Source: Meghimatium bilineatum
Lineage: Eukaryota > Mollusca > Gastropoda > Stylommatophora > Philomycidae
Assembly: GCA_034231615.1 (NCBI GenBank)
Contig: CM067298.1
Span: 21,457,478 to 21,521,477, forward strand
Direction: 5' to 3'
DNA: 64,000 nt
A program made the position numbers and the translations under genes. The notes under the pieces are model-generated. The model did not search any database. It was not told where the DNA came from and worked only from the letters and a program-made list of their open reading frames with translations. Below are positions 56,480 through 64,000 of the stretch, piece after piece (positions within the stretch are counted from its first letter, which is position 1; every line of letters starts with the position of its first letter).

Positions 56480-58090
56480 ATAGATGTTCATGAGACACAC
56501 CAGGTCTACATAATAAGCTGACGAAGAGGCTTATGGTTGCAGAAGCCGGAAGGAATAACAATTTGCCAGTCTTGTTCCCTAGATCAGATGGCAAAGTTTT
56601 TCAGCTCAAGATTCATTTTTGTGTGGCATTATTATTTTATTGAAACGTTTTATATTTATTTTTTAAGTCCTAGGCGATTGTTGTGTACATTGTGGTTATA
56701 TGGTACATTGATATACATGAAAGAGGACATTAGATACTTTCCTGCGATCATCAGGCATGATTCAGACATGATTAAATGAGTTTATTGTCTCGCAACAGGC
56801 TATGCAATGAGTCTTCATCTTGCGTCGTTACAGCACAATCTATAGATGGGTAGCGAGCCATTCACACGCATCTGTTTTCTTTTACTATATGTATGGCAGT
56901 TGACAGTGCCACTATTGGTTGTTGCCTTTTCAGACTGATATAACATACACGTGGCATGAAATAAGGTTGATCAAAATCTATCAGCAACCATTCACAGTTT
57001 ATTTTGTGTATGCACATGAAGAGAACCAACATGAAGATAACTTATTTTGCCACGACGTGTGTTTCAGTTCAACATTATTTGTTTGAACTATTGTTCGCTT
57101 TGTTTTTATTATTTTTCTTCCTTCGTTGCGTTTCATTGTTTTCATCGCCATATTAATTCATGGATAAACACTGAAGAAGATGTTTTGTTTCACAAAGTTG
57201 GTGTCCTAATGTAGTTGTTCGCGGTAGGAGTCGGTATTGTGCTTCCTGTTGTCTACTTCTTCTGCGATCAATTCTTAAACTTCCATGCCACAAACTTCCT
57301 TCCACATGCACCCAGGATGATACTGGAAAGAAAACCCCAGAACCCGCATGCCACATTCGAAGCAATCGGTAAACAACATGGAAAAAATACTTTTTTTTGA
57401 TAGACGTTGATCTTTCATACGGACCGTGTGTCCTGCCCAGTTTGTTTGTGCCAATGTAAGACAGAATTCCGATCACTATTTTTCTTTAGATTTTGGTTGG
57501 TGTGGTCGTTTTATTGCTGTCCATGTTGTTTTCAGTACTAGTTCAAACAAAACCCTCTTCCATGACTACGTGTGTACGCACATTTCATTCCTACTTTGTG
57601 CGTAGTGATGTTTAGTGTCTTCGTTTTAGTGCCCCTGTGAAAGTATCATTGTGTTTACTGTTTTTAATTGTTTGTTCTATACTTTCATGAACTATTGCCT
57701 ACATTTGTTAACAAAACAAAACATACATTATTTAACGAAACGAATTTTTTTAACGAAAAGACTGCCGGATCCAGCGATTTGCGCGCTACGCACTGATAAC
57801 CCACAGATTGCCCTTTTGGTGAACCGGGGGGAGGGAGGGGCTCTCAGTGCATTGCGCGCAGAGATATGCATCGTCAGCAGCTGTTGCAACTTTATAATCT
57901 CCGAGTCACGAAAGCTGAATGAAATTACGCATATTAAAACGTTAGAATGTAGATACTTCTCCCCGTAATGAACAGTTTTTTCACTGTCTGTTTTATATAT
58001 GTTTGATAGAGATCTAATGGTTGAAACGTTGAATTTGTCTTGTATACTGTTTTTAGTATATCTTCGTGTTAACACCAATATTCCTTTCAG
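56480..58090. other. intergenic stretch, nothing firmly recognised
   Basis: No exon, LINE motif or tandem array was found. A short CpG-rich patch lies at 57765-57880. The ~100-codon frames here have no recognisable family. Confidence 0.5.
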
Positions 58091-58094
58091 TGGC

Positions 58095-58410
58095 AACTTA
58101 TGTCTGTCAGTATCACTGCCAGTAGCAGCTTATCTCTGTCAGTATCCCTGTCCCTACCTGTCGTTTTTGATTTATGTGTGTTTTCCTTGATAAAGGCCTT
58201 TCGGTCGAAGCGTCGATTTGTGTGTATGCCTATGTTTGTTTCGTATTATTAGCAAAACATTATTACCCCGTTTCACGCTTTACCTGTTGGATTTCAGTTT
58301 TGCGCAGTGAGTACATATTTTCGACTTCCCTGTCAGTAGCAGCTTATCCCTGTCAGTAGCAGCTTATCCCTGTCAGTAGCAGCTTATCCTTGTCAGTAGC
58401 AGCACACTTG
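58095..58410 (+). mobile_element. solo Penelope-like 3' end between 20-bp repeats
   Basis: At 58181-58270 the stretch TTCCTTGATAAAGGCCTTTC, GGTCGAAGCGTCGATTTGTG and TATTAGCAAAACATTATTACC is the same 3' end as the Penelope-like element at 40682. On both sides, copies of CAGTAGCAGCTTATCCCTGT (20 bp) form small arrays (58095-58160, 58330-58410). Confidence 0.65.
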
Positions 58411-58605
58411 TTTAAATCGTTTTGCTTTCTAAAAATGAGAATGATGATGACATTTTAAATTATGATATAATAATATATATATTTTTAAAAAAAGTAACCA
58501 ATGTCATTTCTAACTACCGCCATGCCACATGAATTGGTAATATGCCAGTTAATTTCAGGCGGTTAAAAGTAAATAGATTACTGGAAATGACAGGTCATTT
58601 CCTGC

Positions 58606-58910
58606 AAATGATATAATTTCTTCTTCTTCTGCGTTCGTTCTCAAACTCCTGCAGATTAGCAGGATGTAGTCTGGAGAACGGAATGCGTTGTGTTATGGTT
58701 TACAGCATTGCTGCGATATCTACGCATTTCAGCCTGACACATCCGACTTCAGCATGGCTTTGGGTCACTGACCCTATATGGGATGGACAGCCAACTCCAT
58801 TCCATAACCTCCTTAGTCGCCTTTTACGACATGCATGGAAGGTAAACAGTGTTGCTATATTTGCTCCCCTTCCGGGCCCCAGCAACACACGGGCGAAATG
58901 ATATAATTTC
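58606..58910 (-). mobile_element. SINE family A, full copy with 15-bp target-site duplication
   Basis: AAATGATATAATTTC at 58606-58620 and 58896-58910 is an exact duplication around a 275-bp SINE (58621-58895). Read on the - strand it starts CGCCCGTGTGTTGCTGGGGC and passes GTCGTAAAAGGCGACTAAGG, GGATGTGTCAGGCTGAAAT and CTCCAGACTACATCCTGC. It ends GAGTTTGAGAACGAACGCAG plus AAGAAGAA. I do not see convincing A/B boxes at the 5' end, so the head's origin is open. Confidence 0.92.
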
Positions 58911-59290
58911 AAATGATAAACATATAAATGAATAAGCCAATTACCTACTGGAAATGACAGTGTCACATGAGTAACGTAAAATGACCTACTCGAAATGACA
59001 TTTTCATGAGGTTAGCGTAAAATGACCTGAATATGACAGTGCCATGTGAGAAACGTAAATTGATCTATTGACCATGACTGTTTTAAGTGATTAACATTAA
59101 GTAACCACCAAGAAAAAGATTAACATAAAGTTACCTACTGGAATTATCGTAATTTATGTTGATTGATGTAAAACGCCGACTGGAAAAAAAAACCGTAAGT
59201 TATAATGATTAACGTAAAATAGTCTGCTGGAAAAAAATGAGTTTCATATAATTAACATGAAAAATATTGCTGAAATTGATAAGATTTCTG
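58911..59290. repeat. strongly diverged ~40-bp tandem repeat
   Basis: Related units (AAATGACCTACTGGAAATGA, CAGTGTCATGTGA, TTAACGTAAAATGA) also occur to the left of the SINE at 58555-58605. The SINE therefore inserted into an older array. Confidence 0.65.
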
Positions 59291-60087
59291 AACTAATGTG
59301 ACATGAGCATGTTTGAAATGAGATCACTTAATTTCACATGATTAACTTTTACCAAAAAATTGTTTCCCAGCTGTGTACAACGTGAGCGTTATTGGATCAA
59401 TAATAAAACATGTTGGCAACCATGCTTTTGCCTTTAACTGAAATTTGAAAATTGATTTGATCCATCTCATATATTTTATTATAGGAATCTATGACAGATC
59501 GAGCACAGATTGGAAGATTTTTAAAAACTAAATCTCTTAATGTGCAGTCAATAGCTTTTCGTTAATGTTAATGACCGTAACATTACAATAGTTTTATGAT
59601 ATATTTTCATATTTTTATCTTAGAGTAGACTCATTTATCATAGTTACGAATTAATTTTTTTATTGTTGTGGCGGAAACATACTGTGTGCGTGTTATATTT
59701 ACGTGATTCTTGATATTTAACTACACGGATAAAAATATATTGTTTAAGCTTAGAGTTATTGTTCAGTGACTACCTTTTCATCTTAGTCACTCTCTTTCAC
59801 ACATTGATTCACTCGTGATCTCTTCTCTAATTATGAATAATAGTAATATACTGTGACCATCAACGATAAGCCATATTGGCGCATTGATAATCATCTTCCT
59901 AACGTTACTTTAACAGCGATTTTCATTTGCTGTAGACACAAAAATTACACACATAGTGAGCAATGAAAATTACAAGAAAAGTCAAATACCGTCACTTTAG
60001 AAGGATGATCCCATGAGTCCGCAGAGCTGTATTTGACGAGAGATACGTACTTTTTCACTCATTGGCTCTTGAACTCTTAATTACCAC

Positions 60088-60310
60088 CATGCCATGGAGC
60101 AGTGATTAGACCGTTTGTCGTGTACTAAAGAGGTCGCGGGTTCGAAAACCGCCAGCGACGTTAGGTTTATAAGGTGAATTAATTTTTGGAGATCCCTGGG
60201 AATTATGGTTTTCAGTTACGGAGTTACGTGCTTTAAGTACTACTGTCATCAGGCGGATTGTCGCCTCCTTCAGAGAAACGTAGTACATATGGAGTAATCC
60301 GAGTACATTT
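60088..60310 (+). mobile_element. tRNA-derived SINE with conserved central domain
   Basis: Head: CCATGGAGCAGTGATTAGAC, then GTCGCGGGTTCGAAAACCGC with the B box GGTTCGAAAAC. Body: ACGGAGTTACGTGCTTTAAG, TGTCATCAGGCGGATTGTCG and AACGTAGTACATATGGAGTA, homologous to 42612-42835. Confidence 0.85.
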
Positions 60311-60388
60311 AATTCACTCCTCCTTTTGAACTCTTTTGCCTATATCTATGATGATAATAATATACATATCCTTTTAGTGATAGCTTAG

Positions 60389-60455
60389 CTGCGGTAGCTT
60401 AGTTGTTAGTGCAATTGGTCTTCTAGTAGGACAATCTACGTTCCACATTTCAGTG
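60389..60455 (+). repeat. tRNA-like SINE head, partial
   Basis: GCGGTAGCTTAGTTGTTAGT contains an A-box-like TAGCTTAGTTGT. The B box is decayed, so it is not a functional tRNA. Confidence 0.45.
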
Positions 60456-60839
60456 CAACGAAAAAACTTAACATACAATAAACGGCAACTAAAGAAAAAT
60501 AAAACATTCAAACTGAATGATGTTCAGAAAATTGTATATAGGCTTACTATACTCTCCACAACTGACAAAGTATTCCGGATAAAATGTGAAGACCATATAG
60601 TGAAAGTGGAAGAAGAATATTGGCAGAAAGATAAGTTATGCTTCATTCAATCACCTACAACTATAGATCTTTACGATTCATCGTATTATGAATAGAAAAA
60701 TAAGAAAAATTAGAAACAAGGTTAGGGAAGACCGGGAAGAAGGATTAAGATAGCATCAACATAATAGTGAACACATATGAAAACAACAAAGACGAAGTGA
60801 CACATCTATCATTGTAAAAACATGTGAGATATTTAATAT

Positions 60840-61120
60840 ATGCCGTTTTTGGACAACAAGACCATCTTGATAATCGTTAAACTTAGTAAGCTTGTGTGGT
60901 TTAGCCATTTGACGAGAAATGAATTTATCTCTAAAATAATCATGCAGAATAAAGTAAAAGGTGTAAAGAGAAGAGATGACCAACATAAGGTCTGGGCTCA
61001 TAATGATAAGGGCTGGATATTTTTGAATTTCGCCACATTGTAACATGAACTCAGAAAATTGTTTGGTCGAAGATTCCAGAATGCCACCACTAGTACATGC
61101 AATGTTCATATTAGGACGGA
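60840..61120 (+). mobile_element. LINE 3' end fragment
   Basis: LVWFSHLTRNEFISKIIMQN, KVKGVKRRDDQHKVWAHNDK and IFLNFATL, then a frameshifted EDSRMPPLVHAMFI, match the usual WFGHxTRxxS...KVxGxRRRGRPxxxWxDNIxxW...LNFATL ending of a LINE polyprotein. Confidence 0.8.
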
Positions 61121-61645
61121 TATAATGATGATTATGGTACGTACAATGTATGTTTACTTTTATTTTAAATTAATATGAATGCAAATATTACTACAATTTT
61201 ATAAACGTTTGACTGTTAACTTTATATCTCGTTGCACATAATCTCAACACAACAAGGGAAAAACATTACATTCGAAATATTTCATTTTTACGCATATAAC
61301 AACAAATGAACGATACGCCTATACCAACAATTACTGTACAATTTCTTTTCCAAACAAAATATAATCAGTGCTATCTTAAAAACGACATGCTTCGACATGT
61401 CTGCGATAAATCTGTTCAGTCTAGATAATAATTAATCATAACTCTTTAACGTGGTTATGAAATAATACACTCATGCAAAATATGAAGCCCATACGCTTAG
61501 TAATTGCGAAGATAATAGACAATATCGATGTTCAACTATTGATGAACGCACCATAGTTTTCAGATAAATAGTAGCTGGAGAACACAAGAAATATAATGGT
61601 GGAATACGATATCAGCTATATACAGCATTTGGGAAAATAAGATGT

Positions 61646-61827
61646 GTCAACTATAGGGCCGGCCCTAACAATTGAGGGGCCCAATGCGAAACGATTGCGC
61701 GGGGCCCAATCTGGGTAGGAAAGATGATAATAAAATAAATTCTAATATTAATTTATGGGCCTATGAAGTGCGGGGCCCAATGCGGCCGCATAGGTTGCAA
61801 TGGCCTAAGACCGGCCCTGGTCAGCTA
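61646..61827. mobile_element. hAT-type MITE
   Basis: Terminal inverted repeats TAGGGCCGGCCCTAA and, reversed, CAGGGCCGGTCTTA bound 61654-61819. The flanking octamers GTCAACTA and GTCAGCTA differ at one base, fitting an 8-bp hAT duplication, though the host array itself contains this word. Interior GGGGCCCAATGCG motifs are typical of GGCC-rich hAT MITEs. Confidence 0.72.
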
Positions 61828-62261
61828 TATGTAGCACTTGGGAAAATAAGATGTGTTAGCTATATACAGCACCTAGGAAAATAAGATGTGTCAGCTATAT
61901 ACAGCACTTGGGAAAATAAGATGTGTCAGCTATATACAGCTTTTGGGAAAATAAGATGTGTCTGTAATGTGTAGCACTTACGAACACACATGTGTCAGCT
62001 AAATGTAGCACATCGGAAAATAGATGTTTCAGTTGTATGCAGCATCTGTGAAAGTACGATATGTCAGATAAATGCAGCATTTGGGAAATACGTGTCAGCT
62101 ATATGCAACATGTGGAAAAATAGGTGTGTCAGCTATATACAGCAATTAGGAAAATAGATATGTCAGATATATACAGTACTTCGGAAAATAGATGTATCAG
62201 TAATATGCAGCACTTGGGAAAAAGCATGTGTCAGCTCTATGCAGCACTTGGGGAAAATAGA

Positions 62262-62622
62262 TGTGTCAGCTAAATAATTCTTACAACTGACGGGAATTGA
62301 ACCAGGTCTGTTCTAGCAGCACCGAATCGCTTTGCAACACAAGTAAACATGTTTTCCGTACTTGACCAACCACATCCTCAAAAAAAAGATGCGTTCTCGT
62401 CAAGAATTTCAGCCTGTGTACTCAAGTCACTGAGAACAGATCAATCCAAACAAGGACTATTACAACATTAACGAACATCCCGTACAAGTATTAAAGTATC
62501 ATCAGGAACACAAACACAGAACATGCATATTCGTACACAAGGGCCAATAGGTCTTCAGTTGTAAGAATTATTTTCATTTATCCTCATGCTTCCTACTTGA
62601 ATTTACTTGTGTCAGCTAAATA
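62262..62622 (-). mobile_element. single-module tRNA-containing element with 15-bp duplication
   Basis: TGTGTCAGCTAAATA occurs at 62262-62276 and 62608-62622 around 331 bp that match the module of the composite element at 36761-37608: GACGGGAATTGAACCAGG (reversed B box), GACTATTACAACATTAACGA and GCTTCCTACTTGAATTTACT. ATTCTTACAACTGA at 62277-62290 is inverted at 62557-62570. The duplication might reflect the tandem host repeat. Confidence 0.7.
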
Positions 62623-62789
62623 CAGCATTTGGGAAAACACACGTGTCAGCTATATGAAGCAGTTGGGAAAATATATGTGTCAGAAAAATGCAGTATTTAG
62701 GAAAATAAATGTATCATGTATATGCAGTACTTAGGAAAATAAGATGTGTCATCTATATGCACTACTTGAGAAATATGCAATTAACAAGA

Positions 62790-62870
62790 GAGATGAAATC
62801 TCTTAATAAAGCGAGCTCTACCCATGCCACTGAACTATCCCAGCGGCGGCTGTAGCGTGCCATCAGGAAC
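62790..62870 (-). repeat. tRNA-like SINE head
   Basis: The - strand reads GCCGCTGGGATAGTTCAGTG then GGTAGAGCTCGC, an A-box-like tRNA 5' half. The 3' half is replaced by a short palindrome, so it is not a tRNA gene. Confidence 0.5.
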
Positions 62871-63183
62871 AGTATTTAACAACGTTTTCGTGCACACCTA
62901 TTCGTACACCCACCAACCCATTTTTCATACGGATAAAAAATGGACATCTCTCAGGATTAACATTCAAGAGGGCCCAATAAACGTAGAGGATTGACCACAT
63001 TGTACTGGAATTAATTATATGTACCTCACCTCTCTTAACAAAACAGCACGCTATCCGCTGCTTCAATAGATAATCAGCCGTTCAACGTAGGAAGGTAGGT
63101 GGGCGTGGTCGGTGTCTGGATAACCTAGGACCTTGTTCATGAGTGAATCTAGCAATGATATCACTTCTTGAGGATGTTTAGTT

Positions 63184-63351
63184 GATTAAAGGCACCCCAC
63201 CAAAGACGGATGTGTCGGACCATTGGTGCAAATAAAACGGCGACACTACACATTTCTATTCTCTGGACTACATCCTGCTGAAAATATAATAGGACAGAGA
63301 TCCAGCGGGAGTTTGAGAATGAACGCTGAAGAAGAAGAAGATTAAAAGCAC
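63184..63351 (+). mobile_element. SINE family B with 12-bp target duplication
   Basis: GATTAAAGGCAC (63184-63195) and GATTAAAAGCAC (63340-63351) differ at one base and bracket a 144-bp family B copy: CACCAAAGACGGATGTGTCG, CTCTGGACTACATCCTGCTG, GAGTTTGAGAATGAACGCTG and GAAGAAGAAGAA. Confidence 0.88.
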
Positions 63352-63489
63352 AGCAAATCCGTAAATAACCAAAGGAGTGTGTTCAAAACACCTTAGAAAA
63401 CTAGAACATGACTGTTAGTGCTAGTAATATAACCTTCTAGTAATGTCTCCGAAAAATTGTGAATATCTAGTGACATTATACGATTACCA

Positions 63490-63800
63490 ATAATTAGGGA
63501 CTACAGAGGGCGAGGCTTCCAACAATATTTTCCACATTCTGTAACAGAAGACTAGAAGACTAAGGTACATCCAAAGGATGAACAATAACTGCATCCCAAA
63601 ACAAATACTGTACGGAGAACTCTCATGGAATGTTAGAAGATGAGGCAAAACAAAGTTGTGATGCAAGGATGTATGCAAGTCATCAATGAATGCTTTTGTC
63701 GTCGCTTCTAATAGCTGGGAAAATCTGACCGCGTTAGATGGAGAACAATTCTGCGTAATGCTGCTAGAACATGTTAAATTTCAATATTAAGCAGGGCAGA
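63490..63800 (+). mobile_element. LINE RT C-terminal fragment
   Basis: RLRYIQRMNNNCIPKQILYG, ELSWNVRR, then (after frameshift) CKDVCKSSMNAFVVASNSWE and NLTALDGEQ parallel the common LINE ending RxLGHVxRMxxxRxPKQxLxGEL...KLRYKDVCKRDxKxxxIxxxSWExLAxDRxxWR. Truncated and frameshifted. Confidence 0.8.
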
Positions 63801-64000
63801 AAACGAAGGGTCAGACGTAAGAACAACAATCCAGCGATGACATTTGTCCATGCTTATTCTGCAAAAAAACCAAATTATTCATTGCTAGGTGGATTTAGCC
63901 AAGAAAAGACATGTTCAGTTTCTGCCGTACTAATTACATCTGGTACATGCTTGCCGCAGACCATCTGTCAATATGAATATGGCCAAATGTTATCGCTTGG

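Larger units (their letters stand above)
61600..62775. repeat. ~35-bp minisatellite with two insertions
   Basis: Units contain TGTCAGCTATATACAGCACT and TGGGAAAATAAGA. A hAT-type MITE (61654-61819) and a tRNA-module element (62277-62607) interrupt it. Confidence 0.88.

Noticed and set aside
57153..57476. 107-codon minus-strand frame
   Set aside because: No recognisable motif, no splice pattern and no repeat match; the length is not unusual for chance.
60453..60695. 80-codon Lys-rich frame
   Set aside because: AT-rich composition and no family match; it lies just upstream of a LINE tail and may be decayed LINE sequence, which I could not show.

Overview
This window is animal nuclear DNA, AT-rich and very full of repeats. 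It carries one gene that I recognise with confidence: an ARID5-type AT-rich-interaction-domain transcription regulator (vertebrate relatives ARID5A/ARID5B) on the + strand. Its last ten coding exons lie between 2415 and 24368. All exon borders have GT/AG dinucleotides and the intron phases agree from exon to exon. Together they encode 978 residues plus a stop, and the first exon(s) lie upstream of the window. Short introns packed with minisatellites, tRNA-derived SINEs, Penelope-like elements and several endonuclease/RNase-H LINE families suggest a lophotrochozoan, most likely a mollusc. That assignment is an inference, not a direct reading.

Layout. 1-2414: intron with a LINE 3' end, a SINE and minisatellites. 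2415-24368: ARID5 exons separated by introns holding a perfect 94-bp inverted repeat and tandem arrays of 16-, 21-, 26-, 36-, 40-, 41- and 46-bp units. The introns also hold LINE fragments on both strands and two related SINE families with target-site duplications. 24369-34000: intergenic, a graveyard of nested LINEs (endonuclease, reverse transcriptase and RNase H fragments) with one broken secreted-protein-like reading frame at 29727-30377. 34000-43900: LINE and Penelope-like retroelements, a composite inverted-repeat element with tRNA-like modules inserted into a LINE RNase H domain, a hAT-type MITE and a 33-bp satellite. 43900-64000: mostly tandem repeats, foldback elements, SINEs and LINE tails. 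One possible unassigned coding exon (45702-45870) and one possible 5' exon (about 53130-53445) were seen there.

The recognised gene acts in the nucleus. The ARID domain (about residues 235-324 of the visible fragment) is a DNA-binding fold, and the rest is a conserved N-terminal region plus a long Ser/Pro/Gln-rich tail. Nothing else in the window forms an operon-like or pathway-like group.

The most interesting non-genic signals are these: (1) a Penelope-like element and solo copies of its 3' end that share a motif resembling a hammerhead ribozyme core with a paired U3/A8 change; (2) two SINE families whose 3' part matches the 3' end of a resident RNase-H LINE; (3) a composite inverted-repeat element with a 13-bp target duplication; (4) a 26-bp satellite that begins inside a SINE remnant. 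Coordinates of diverged repeats are approximate to about 5-20 bp.
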